Shown here: positions 16,335 through 23,515 of the stretch, in pieces
Layout of the letters: each line of letters starts with the position of its first letter
Numbering within the stretch: the first letter of the stretch is position 1
Assembly: GCA_033856275.1 (NCBI GenBank)
Contig: JAWVFJ010000044.1
Coordinates: 1-62,719, forward strand
DNA: 62,719 bases
Direction: 5' to 3'
Source of the DNA: VRUE01 sp033856275
Lineage (GTDB): Bacteria; Actinomycetota; Thermoleophilia; Solirubrobacterales; 70-9
The notes under the pieces: model-generated
Databases searched by the model: none
What the model was told of the DNA's origin: nothing
Seen by the model: the letters and a program-made list of their open reading frames with translations, nothing else
Position numbers and translations under genes: made by a program

Positions 16335-17108
16335 CTACGCCGCCGAGGCCGTCGAGAGCGTCGACGAAGTAACGCCAGGCAGCCGGGTGACCGGGGGGGC
16401 GTCCCCGAGGTAGGTCGTCGCCAAGCGCATCTCGACGACGCGATCGCCAGCCGCGTCGAGCCGGTAGCCGCGCGCCGCTGGCCGCGAGGCGACGACCCGG
16501 CTCAGCTCGCCGCCGACGAAGTGAAGGCCAGCGCTGTCCTCGGCAGCGTAGCCCGGTCGCATCCCGTCGCGCAGCATCTCGTGGTAGGCGAGGCGCCGGT
16601 CCGAGGTCGGCTCGTAGTGGACGCAGTTGCTGAACGGCAGCAGGCCCAGCCCCTCGACCCGCTGCGGCGTCCCGTGGAAGCCGGTGACCGCTTCCTCGAA
16701 CCAGCAGAGCGAACCGGCCGAGAGGCCACAGAGGACGACGCCGGCTTCCCAGGCTTCGCGCAGGATCGCGTCGATTCCGTGCGCCCTCCAGACGCCGAGC
16801 AGACTGATCACGCTGCCGCCACCGACGTAGATCAGCTCCTGGGAGAGCAGGTGGGCGCGCAGGTCCTCGGGTCCCTGCTCACGGCGGAAGAGCGAGATGT
16901 GGCTGGCCTCGCAGCGATCGGCCGGGAAGGCGCGGTAGAAGCGGACGACGTAGTGGTCGGCGTCGCCGCTCGCCGAAGGCAGGAAGCAGACCTTGGGCCG
17001 CTCGCTGCGACAGAGGCCGAGCACGTACTCATCGAGCAGGGGATTTCCCGACTCCATCGAGAAGCCGCCGCCGCCGAAGGCCACGATCTGCCGAGGCGCA
17101 GTTTCCAT
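16335..17108 (-). CDS. Peptidase S51 family protein, copy 1
   Basis: A 257-residue paralogue of the downstream gene, alignable end to end: FGGGGFSM, LPSASGD, IYVGGGSVISLLGVW, the nucleophile elbow GLSAGSLCWFEE, and CVHYEPTSDRR. The two copies differ before the catalytic Ser (Leu against Gln) and in the C-terminus, suggesting different peptide preferences. It starts 92 nt from the divergent glutamate decarboxylase; the intervening DNA has two TGTACAG sequences (17144-17150, 17185-17191). Confidence 0.85.
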   Translation of the reverse strand: METAPRQIVAFGGGGFSMESGNPLLDEYVLGLCRSERPKVCFLPSASGDADHYVVRFYRAFPADRCEASHISLFRREQGPEDLRAHLLSQELIYVGGGSVISLLGVWRAHGIDAILREAWEAGVVLCGLSAGSLCWFEEAVTGFHGTPQRVEGLGLLPFSNCVHYEPTSDRRLAYHEMLRDGMRPGYAAEDSAGLHFVGGELSRVVASRPAARGYRLDAAGDRVVEMRLATTYLGDAPPVTRLPGVTSSTLSTASAA

Positions 17109-17183
17109 GCCTCAATGGTCCCCCCGCACGGCCGAAACTCGCTTGTACAGGGGTCTGAAGTTCACACCGGCGCTCTCGCCCGC

Positions 17184-17192
17184 CTGTACAGT
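17184..17192 (+). promoter_or_regulatory. Candidate leaderless promoter (-10 TACAGT) within a CTGTACAG palindrome
   Basis: TACAGT at 17187-17192 lies 8 nt before the glutamate decarboxylase ATG, and no ribosome-binding site is visible. It is embedded in the palindrome CTGTACAG (17184-17191). A second TTGTACAG is at 17143-17150, so a repressor binding GTAC-centred sites could cover the promoter. Confidence 0.45.
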
Positions 17193-17200
17193 CCGCCGCG

Positions 17201-18589
17201 ATGGCGATGCGCAAGGTGAAGAGCGGCGATAGTGAAGAAGGAACGCTCTCCAACACCACCTACAGCAGCCGCTACTTCACCGACGAGGTCCCCGAGCACG
17301 CGATTCCGAAGGGCTCGATGCCCGCCCGGGCCGCCTACCAGCTGATCCACGACGAGCTCAACCTCGACGGCAACCCAACCCTCAATCTCGCCTCCTTCGT
17401 TACCACCTGGATGGAGCCAGAGGCACAGCAGCTCGCCGCCGAGACGCTCAACCGCAACTTCGTCGACCAGGACGAGTATCCGCAGACCGAGGAGATCCAC
17501 CACCGCGTGGTCAGCATGATGGGGCGGCTCCTCAATGCCCCGAGCGACGGAGAAGCGGTCGGCACGGCAACGATCGGCTCCTCGGAGGCGATCATGCTCG
17601 GCCTGCTCGCCCATAAGTGGACCTGGCGCAAGCGCCGCGGTGACGATAGCGCCCGGCCAAACGTCGTCTTCGGCGCCGACGTGCACACCTGCTGGGAGAA
17701 GTTCGCGCGCTACTTCGACGTCGAGCAGCGGGTGATCCCGCTGACCCCGGACCGCCACATCATCGGCCCCGAAGAAGTCAAGGACCAGATCGACGAGAAC
17801 ACGATCGCGGTCGGCGCGATCCTCGGCACCACCTTCACCGGCCAGGTCGACGAAATCGTCGAGATCGACGAGCTGCTGCGCCAGGTCAAGCAGGAGAAGG
17901 GCTGGGACATCCCGATCCACGTCGACGGTGCCAGCGGCGGCTTCATCGCGCCCTTCGCCTACCCGGAGCTGAAGTGGGACTTCCGGCTCGAGCAGGTGCG
18001 CTCGATCAACGTCTCCAACCACAAGTTCGGCCTCGTCTACCCCGGCATGGGCACGGTCATCTTCCGCGACATCGAGACCGTGCCCGAGGAGCTCGTCTTC
18101 AAGATCAACTACCTCGGCGGCGAGATGGCCAACTACAGCCTCAACTTTTCCCGGGCTTCCAACGCAGTGCTGCTCCAGTACTACAACTTCCTGCGGCTCG
18201 GCCACGAGGGCTACGAACGGATCGTCGCCAACCTGATGGCGAATGCCGGCGCGCTGGAGAAAGCGCTGACCGCCTCCGGGCGCTTCGAACTGCTCAACGA
18301 CGCCCGCTACCTGCCTGTCGTCGTCGTGCGGCCGAGCGATAAGGACGGCGGCCTCGACGTCTTCGAGCTCTCCGAGCGGCTGCGCGAGCGGGGCTGGATC
18401 GTGCCCGCCTACACGCTGCCGCCCAATGCCGAGTCGATCGCCGTCCTGCGCATGGTCGTCAAGGAGAACTTCAGCCGCGACATGGCCAAAATTCTCAGCG
18501 AGGACATCGAGCGAGCGCTGGCCAAGATCAGCGGCAAGCCCACGCCGCAGGCCGAAGCCGCAGGCAAAAAGCAACGCCGTATCTGCTGA
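17201..18589 (+). CDS. gadB: Glutamate decarboxylase
   Basis: A 462-residue PLP enzyme converting glutamate to GABA and CO2. The PLP lysine is Lys275 in VSNHKFGLVYPG, and Asp242 in HVDGASGGF holds the cofactor ring. The order TTWMEPEA, GSSEAIMLG and NYLGGEM is the GAD signature. Length matches the bacterial enzymes (about 466). Gad consumes a cytoplasmic proton and is linked to acid stress. GABA could be catabolised by the class-III aminotransferase in this window, a link by inference only. No GABA antiporter is adjacent. It seems to be transcribed alone, leaderless. Confidence 0.92.
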   Translation: MAMRKVKSGDSEEGTLSNTTYSSRYFTDEVPEHAIPKGSMPARAAYQLIHDELNLDGNPTLNLASFVTTWMEPEAQQLAAETLNRNFVDQDEYPQTEEIHHRVVSMMGRLLNAPSDGEAVGTATIGSSEAIMLGLLAHKWTWRKRRGDDSARPNVVFGADVHTCWEKFARYFDVEQRVIPLTPDRHIIGPEEVKDQIDENTIAVGAILGTTFTGQVDEIVEIDELLRQVKQEKGWDIPIHVDGASGGFIAPFAYPELKWDFRLEQVRSINVSNHKFGLVYPGMGTVIFRDIETVPEELVFKINYLGGEMANYSLNFSRASNAVLLQYYNFLRLGHEGYERIVANLMANAGALEKALTASGRFELLNDARYLPVVVVRPSDKDGGLDVFELSERLRERGWIVPAYTLPPNAESIAVLRMVVKENFSRDMAKILSEDIERALAKISGKPTPQAEAAGKKQRRIC

Positions 18590-18695
18590 TCCGGCCTCAC
18601 CGGGACCGTCTTTCTCCGATCGAATCCCGCTGGCGTTCCCTTCGCGTTGGGCGCTTTGTTAAATCGGTACCGGAACGTCCACAGATCCCCCCTAG

Positions 18696-18713
18696 GGTGT
18701 ACAATCGCGTTTA
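18696..18713. promoter_or_regulatory. Shared TetR-gene motif, copy 1 (GGTGTAC-N4-GCGTTTA)
   Basis: GGTGTAC-AATC-GCGTTTA lies 11 nt before the presumed start of the first of three tandem TetR genes. Its reverse complement, TAAACGC-N4-GTACACC, recurs at 20161-20178 before the third TetR gene with identical half-sites and identical 4-nt spacing. Likely an operator read by one of these TetR proteins. Confidence 0.6.
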
Positions 18714-18724
18714 CCTAAACACGG

Positions 18725-19483
18725 TTGTCTACCCAGGTTATCGACGTGCCCCCCACCTCCTCAAGCCCCGGAAACGCCTCTCCAGCCCCAAATAGCGACC
18801 TCGGCGCCACGCTCGAGCAGGAGCGGCTGCCGGCCGGCCTCGATAGCCTGCCAGAGCCGCTGATCGAACACTCCCAGCGCGAAAGGCTGCTCAACGCGAT
18901 GGCCCGCAGCTGTGCCAAGAAAGGCTACGGCGCGATCACGATCGCCGACGTTTGCGAGGGCGCTGGCGTCTCGCGCGCGACCTTCTACGAGCTCTTCAAG
19001 GACAAGGAGGACTGCTTCCACGCTTCGATGGAAGTGGCGCTGGCCGACGCGATGGGCCGCATAGTCGCCGTCTACTCGCCTGACAAGCCATGGGCGACGA
19101 TGGTCCGTGACGCCGCCGCCGCCTTCCTCGACCTGCTCGCCAGCCGGCCGACCTTCGCCCGCATGGCCCTGGTCGAGGCGCCCTCCTCCGGCGAGCGCGC
19201 CTTCGAGCTATACGCCTCCGGCAAGCGCGTTCTGCAGTCGCTGCTCGAACGCGGCCGCGACGACCCGGTTGAGGAAGAGGCGATCCCCTCCAGTGCCGGC
19301 CGCGCCGCGCTCTCGGCGGCCGAGTCGCTGATCGTCGGCCAGATCCTCGCTGGCAACACCGGCCGCCTGCGCGAGTTGCTTCCCGACGTCGTCTACATCA
19401 CGACGGTCCCCTATCTCGGCCAAGAGGAGGCGCTGCGGCAGGCGCGCGAGGCCGAGAAGGCAGCTGTGCCCGCGGACGGCTGA
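18725..19483 (+). CDS. TetR-family regulator, tandem copy 1
   Basis: A TetR protein of 252 residues if started at TTG 18725; GTG 18746 is an alternative and no ribosome-binding site resolves it. An unusually long, Pro/Ser-rich N-terminal arm (about 50 residues) precedes the helix-turn-helix at about residues 55-100 (KKGYGAITIADVCEGAGVSR, then ATFYELFKDKED). The C-terminal domain ends with TTVPYLGQEEAL, a pattern shared by the other paralogues (VPYIG). First of three same-strand TetR genes with 4- and 27-nt gaps. Confidence 0.85.
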   Translation: MSTQVIDVPPTSSSPGNASPAPNSDLGATLEQERLPAGLDSLPEPLIEHSQRERLLNAMARSCAKKGYGAITIADVCEGAGVSRATFYELFKDKEDCFHASMEVALADAMGRIVAVYSPDKPWATMVRDAAAAFLDLLASRPTFARMALVEAPSSGERAFELYASGKRVLQSLLERGRDDPVEEEAIPSSAGRAALSAAESLIVGQILAGNTGRLRELLPDVVYITTVPYLGQEEALRQAREAEKAAVPADG

Positions 19484-19487
19484 CGGC

Positions 19488-20159
19488 GTGCCAGCGGCGC
19501 GGGGGCAAAAACGGGAGCGGTGGCGGCCACCGCGCGGACGCCACCGCCTCCCCCCTGAGGTGATCGCGCGCTCCCAGCGCGGACGCCTGCTGGAAGCGGC
19601 AATCCGCGTCGTCGCCGAGAAGGGCTACGGGACGGCGACGGTCGCCGACCTCACCCGCGAGGCGGGCATCTCCCGCACGACCTTTTACGAGATGTTCGAC
19701 GACAAGGAAGGCTGTTTCCTCGCCGCCTACGACGGCGTCGCCGACGCGCTGGTGCGGCGGGTCGCGGCCGCGTATGAGGCAGAGGGGGACTGGCCCCGGC
19801 GGGCCCGCGCCGGCCTGGAGGCGCTGCTCGAGGCGCTCGCCGAAGAGCCCGAGGTTGCCCGACTGGCCCTGGTCGACGTCGGCGCCGCCGGCCCAGCCGC
19901 GCAGCGCCGCTATCGAGCCGCGCTACAGCGCCTCACCCCCTTCTTCGACGAGGGCCGCGACTTCGCGCCGGGTGGGCGCAACCTGCCCGCCAATACCTCG
20001 CGAATGGCGATCGGCGCCGTCGCCGGACTGATCTCCGACGAGCTCGCGGAAGGGCGCGCTGAGACCCTGCCGAATTTGCTTTCCGAGGTGCTTTTTGCGA
20101 CGCTGGTTCCCTACATCGGTCCAGCCGCGGCTGCCAGGGAGGTGGGCGAAAAAGATTAG
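19488..20159 (+). CDS. TetR-family regulator, tandem copy 2
   Basis: A 223-residue TetR protein with helix-turn-helix at about residues 38-86 (EKGYGTATVADLTREAGISR, then TTFYEMFDDKEG) and a basic Arg/Pro-rich N-terminal arm that may contact DNA. It starts with GTG 4 nt after copy 1 stops, so the two are co-transcribed. Ends VPYIGPAAAAREV, close to copy 3 (VPYIGPRAAAEEM); copies 2 and 3 look like the more recent duplication. Confidence 0.85.
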   Translation: MPAARGQKRERWRPPRGRHRLPPEVIARSQRGRLLEAAIRVVAEKGYGTATVADLTREAGISRTTFYEMFDDKEGCFLAAYDGVADALVRRVAAAYEAEGDWPRRARAGLEALLEALAEEPEVARLALVDVGAAGPAAQRRYRAALQRLTPFFDEGRDFAPGGRNLPANTSRMAIGAVAGLISDELAEGRAETLPNLLSEVLFATLVPYIGPAAAAREVGEKD

Positions 20160-20160
20160 A

Positions 20161-20178
20161 TAAACGCTTACGTACACC
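20161..20178. promoter_or_regulatory. Shared TetR-gene motif, copy 2 (TAAACGC-N4-GTACACC)
   Basis: TAAACGC-TTAC-GTACACC starts 2 nt after the stop of copy 2 and ends 8 nt before the first ATG of copy 3. It is the inverse orientation of the site at 18696-18713 with the same half-sites and spacing. Suggests that copy 3 has its own regulated promoter rather than relying on read-through. Confidence 0.6.
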
Positions 20179-20186
20179 GAGCCGCT

Positions 20187-20837
20187 ATGATGAAGGTACT
20201 CCGGAGTTTTCAACCTACCTGGGACGGGCTGATGGCATCCGAATCGCGGCGTGACCTCATCTTGGCGGCAATGATCCGCGTGGTCGGCAGCAAGGGATAT
20301 AAGGAGACCTCGGTCGCTGACGTGATCGAGGAGGCGGGCACCTCCCGCACCACCTTCTACAAACACTTCGAGGACAAGCACGAATGCTTCCTCGCCGCCT
20401 ACGAGATGCTGGTCGAGCAGGTATTCGCCGAGGTCACCTCCAACTGCGACGGCACCGAGCCCTGGCTGCAGCGGGTCAAGAGCGGCCTAGCGGCGATCGT
20501 CAAACTCTTCGCCCTCGATCCCGAGCTCGCCCGCACCGCGGTGGTCGAGGTCGCCGCCGCCGGTGCCGACGCCCGCCAGCTGCACTGGGACGCCGTCGCT
20601 CGCTTCACCCAGTACCTCGAGGGCGGCCGCGAGCTTTCCGACGGCCGCGAACTGCCCGAGAACATCTCGCTGATGTCGGCCGGCGCCGTCTCCGGCCTGA
20701 TCTTCGACGAGCTGCTGGCGGGGCGAGCGGCGCAGCTGCCGGCGCTGCTGCCCGATCTGCTCTTCGCGATGCTCGTCCCCTACATCGGTCCCCGCGCCGC
20801 GGCCGAGGAGATGCGCCGCGTCGCCGCTACCGGCTGA
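20187..20837 (+). CDS. TetR-family regulator, tandem copy 3
   Basis: A 216-residue TetR protein. Helix-turn-helix at about residues 35-80 (SKGYKETSVADVIEEAGTSR, then TTFYKHFEDKHE). The start could be ATG 20187 or ATG 20232 (MASESRRD), the latter being nearer to the usual distance from the helix-turn-helix. It ends 2 nt from the convergent sigma factor gene. Ligand and targets unknown. Confidence 0.85.
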   Translation: MMKVLRSFQPTWDGLMASESRRDLILAAMIRVVGSKGYKETSVADVIEEAGTSRTTFYKHFEDKHECFLAAYEMLVEQVFAEVTSNCDGTEPWLQRVKSGLAAIVKLFALDPELARTAVVEVAAAGADARQLHWDAVARFTQYLEGGRELSDGRELPENISLMSAGAVSGLIFDELLAGRAAQLPALLPDLLFAMLVPYIGPRAAAEEMRRVAATG

Positions 20838-20839
20838 GC

Positions 20840-21274
20840 CTAAGGGGCGGCAGGCGCGGAACCCATCTCCTCGCGCAGGCGGTGGCGCACGCGATGGAGG
20901 CGGACCTTGACCGTGCCGTCGGGAATCCCCAGGCGGCGGGCGATCGCCTCCTGGGTCAGGTCCTCTTCGTAGCGAAGCTCGATCAGTTTGCGGTCGCGCT
21001 CGCTGAGGCGCTTGAGCGCGGCGTGCAGGTCGGCGCGCTCGACCGTGGAGACGATCTGCTCATCCTCGGCGCCTTCCCAGTCCTCGGCCGTATCGACGGG
21101 GTCGGGACGCAGGCGCGCGTGATGGCGAAAGGCCTCGTTGCGAACGATCGTCCCCAGCCACTCCTTGCGCCTGGCGCCGTCGCGAAGGGTTGAGCGCCGG
21201 CGCCAGGCGCGGAGCAGTGCATCCTGGGCGATGTCTTCAGCCTCGTTGGGGTTGCTGGCGTAGTGATAGGCCAT
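20840..21274 (-). CDS. ECF-type RNA polymerase sigma factor (start uncertain)
   Basis: A sigma-70 family protein with region 2 (NPNEAEDIAQDALLRAWRR) and region 4 (LSERDRKLIELRYEEDLTQE followed by AIARRLGIPDGTVKVRLHR). The only canonical start in frame, ATG 21274, would cut off part of region 2.1. The frame stays open upstream and reads GWEWDEAHRFCLR directly before it, which looks like genuine region-2 sequence, but contains no ATG, GTG or TTG before a stop at about 21368. The true start may be ATT 21337 or another rare codon, or a single-base error may separate it from an upstream ATG. No anti-sigma gene is adjacent. Confidence 0.8.
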   Translation of the reverse strand: MAYHYASNPNEAEDIAQDALLRAWRRRSTLRDGARRKEWLGTIVRNEAFRHHARLRPDPVDTAEDWEGAEDEQIVSTVERADLHAALKRLSERDRKLIELRYEEDLTQEAIARRLGIPDGTVKVRLHRVRHRLREEMGSAPAAP

Positions 21275-21434
21275 CCGCAGGCAAAAACGGTGTGCCTCAT
21301 CCCACTCCCAACCATCACCCTGATCCGATTCTTGAATGATCGAAACGTTGATTGCTCGACCGTACTACTTCTAAAACCAAAAGGGTGAAATTTAGTGCTG
21401 AAACTTTTTTGACTATGGATTAGGTCTTTATTCC

Positions 21435-22244
21435 ATGCTGCTGACGAGCGCGCGAGAGACCGGCGGGGACTCGGCACAGCGAACGTACGAGGCGATGGCG
21501 CCGGTGTACGACGACTTCACCGCGCACCACGAATACGACCTCTGGACCGCCGACCTGCTCAAGCTGCTCGAACGGCGCGGCCTGCAGGGGAGGCGGCTGC
21601 TCGATGTCGGTTGCGGCACCGGCAAGAGCTTCCTGGAGATGCTGCCGCGTGGCTGGGAGGTCACCGCCTGTGACATTTCGCCGGCGATGCTCGAGTTGGC
21701 CCGCGAGAAGGTGGGCGAGAGAGTTCGGTTTGCGCTTGCCGACATGCTCGAGCTGCCCGAATTCGGCGAGTTTGACCTGGTCTGGGCGCTCGACGACGCG
21801 GTGAACTACCTGCTCAGCCCGGACGAACTGAAGCGAGCGCTGGCGGGGATGCGCGCCAACCTCGCTCCCACCGGGCTGCTCCTCTTCGATGTCAATGCGC
21901 TGCCTGCCTACCGCACCTTCTTCGCCGAAACCGAGGTCGTCGAGCGCGGCGGCCGGCGGCTCGTCTGGCGAGGCTTGGCGGAGCCCGACGTGGCGCCCGG
22001 CTCGATCTGCGAATCGCGGTTGGAGGTCCTGCCAGGAGAGGGGGAGCCAGTGGACGTCGAGGCACCGGTGCTGGTGCATCGCCAGAGACATTTCCCCGAA
22101 GCGGAGGTGCTGGCGGCGTTGAAGGGAGCCGGCCTCGAGTGCCTCGACGTCTACGGTCACGGCCTCGACGGCATCCCCCGCCAACCGCTCGACGAATGCA
22201 CACACACCAAGGCGATCTACGTCGCCCGCCGCGCCGCCGCCTAA
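21435..22244 (+). CDS. Class I SAM-dependent methyltransferase
   Basis: A 269-residue enzyme with motif I LLDVGCGTGKSF near residue 55, motif II ACDISPAML, and DLVWALDDAVNYLL as the post-II/III region. The N-terminus (YEAMAPVYDDFTAHHEYD) is that of the Methyltransf_25/11 groups, which act on small molecules. The substrate is not predictable. It is divergent from the sigma factor across an A+T-rich promoter region (about 21360-21434). Its TAA overlaps the convergent lipoprotein stop by 4 nt (CTAA). Confidence 0.85.
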   Translation: MLLTSARETGGDSAQRTYEAMAPVYDDFTAHHEYDLWTADLLKLLERRGLQGRRLLDVGCGTGKSFLEMLPRGWEVTACDISPAMLELAREKVGERVRFALADMLELPEFGEFDLVWALDDAVNYLLSPDELKRALAGMRANLAPTGLLLFDVNALPAYRTFFAETEVVERGGRRLVWRGLAEPDVAPGSICESRLEVLPGEGEPVDVEAPVLVHRQRHFPEAEVLAALKGAGLECLDVYGHGLDGIPRQPLDECTHTKAIYVARRAAA

Positions 22245-22765
22245 CCGCGGCTGACTACTCGCAGGCCCCGTTCGGCGACAGCGAGTTGGTGAGAGGCGAG
22301 CGCCCACTTGTGCTGCAGCTTCGGTTCGACCGAGCGCGTACTGCAGGTCACGGTGGCCAAGCAATCCCCCCAGGCATTGGCGGCGTCTATGTACAGGTTG
22401 AAGGCCCGCTCGCTCGGACCGCCGCTCGCCACCAGGCATGGCGCCGTCAGCTTGCCGGCGCGGATCCGGGCGTAGACGGTACGAGTGCTCTGCACCTCGC
22501 GCAGGTAGTCGTCATAGCTCAGCCCTCGCGCCAAGTCATCGCGCAGCCTGCCCATCGCGTCGATGAAGCCACGCAGTTGGCGGCGGCAGGGGTTGCCCGC
22601 CGGCTTGGTCTGGGAGGGGGCGTTGCCGCTCGTGCTCGGGTCGCCGCTGGTGTTCGCCGTGCTAGCCGTGCCACCGGCGGCAGTGGTCCCGTCCTCGCCG
22701 CAAGAGCTGAGGATCAGGACCAGGCTCAACAGGATGCCGACTGTCGCCGCCGCGCTGAGCCGCAT
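22241..22765 (-). CDS. Putative lipoprotein of unknown function
   Basis: A 174-residue protein with a lipoprotein signal peptide: MRLSAAATVGILLSLVLILS then the lipobox LSSC with Cys near residue 22. A Thr/Ser/Gly-rich linker (about residues 23-55) leads to a helical domain with four cysteines that could form two disulfides. Start ATG 22765; the open frame upstream overlaps the divergent SGNH gene and is not coding-like. Lgt (encoded at 44608-45399) would lipidate it. No family recognised. Confidence 0.75.
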   Translation of the reverse strand: MRLSAAATVGILLSLVLILSSCGEDGTTAAGGTASTANTSGDPSTSGNAPSQTKPAGNPCRRQLRGFIDAMGRLRDDLARGLSYDDYLREVQSTRTVYARIRAGKLTAPCLVASGGPSERAFNLYIDAANAWGDCLATVTCSTRSVEPKLQHKWALASHQLAVAERGLRVVSRG

Positions 22766-22789
22766 CGGCTTAGTGTAGAAATTCCCCGG

Positions 22790-23515
22790 ATGCCGAGTGT
22801 GCGCAAGCTCGCGAGCGTGGCGGCGATGCTTGCGCTCGCCCTGACCGCTCCAGCGGCGAGCGCAAGCGGCGACGGCGGCGTGCTGGTCGTCGGCGACAGC
22901 CTCGAGGAATTGACCTCGCCCTATCTGAAGAAGTACCTGCCGGGTGTGCCGCTGACGATCAATGCCGTCGGCGGCTACAACAGCTTCCAGATCTTTGACC
23001 TCTTCCAGGAGAGCTATGACCCGTCGCAGTCGGTGATCGTCTTCGACGCCGGCACCAACGACAACCCTGCCTATCCCGAGATCTTGGCGGGCAACCTCAA
23101 CAAGGTCGCCGCAGCCGTCGGCGATCGCTGCATGGTGGTGCCGACCATCCACGGCCTTACCGTCAACGGCATCGACAGCACCGGCAAGAACAGGGTCGTC
23201 GCTGCCTTTGCGGCTTCGCGGCCGGGGACGCAGGCGCCCGACTGGGCAACGGCGGAGGAAACCCACCCCGAGCTGATGCAGGCGGACGACCTGCACCCGA
23301 TCGCCGCCGGGGCGGACCTGCGCGCGCGGCTGATCGCGCGGGGAATCAAGGCCTGTCTGGGTATCACCAGCGCCGCCGAACGCAAGCCGGCACTCGCATC
23401 CGGCCCCAAGCTGCCGCCAGCAAGGAAGTTGGTTCGCCGCGAGGCCGAATTGGTCGACCGGATCGTCGAAGCGGCGCTGGCACTCTTCCCGATCTCCTTG
23501 GCCGGCGATGCCTGA
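22790..23515 (+). CDS. Secreted SGNH/GDSL-hydrolase-like protein
   Basis: A 241-residue exported protein. The signal peptide is MPSVRKLASVAAMLALALTA ending in ASA near residue 26. SGNH blocks visible: VVGDSLEEL with the nucleophile Ser, DAGTNDN (block III Asn), and DDLHP with the Asp-x-x-His pair. Substrates of such enzymes are acyl or acetyl esters on lipids or glycans. It overlaps the following acyltransferase-3/SGNH gene by 8 nt, so the two are co-translated and probably act on the same extracellular polymer. Confidence 0.8.
   Translation: MPSVRKLASVAAMLALALTAPAASASGDGGVLVVGDSLEELTSPYLKKYLPGVPLTINAVGGYNSFQIFDLFQESYDPSQSVIVFDAGTNDNPAYPEILAGNLNKVAAAVGDRCMVVPTIHGLTVNGIDSTGKNRVVAAFAASRPGTQAPDWATAEETHPELMQADDLHPIAAGADLRARLIARGIKACLGITSAAERKPALASGPKLPPARKLVRREAELVDRIVEAALALFPISLAGDA

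Noticed and set aside
20840..21477. Second reading of the sigma factor region starting at 21477 in another frame
   Set aside because: Its sequence (Ser/Arg/Pro-rich) is not protein-like past the first 40 residues and conflicts with clear sigma motifs in the chosen frame.
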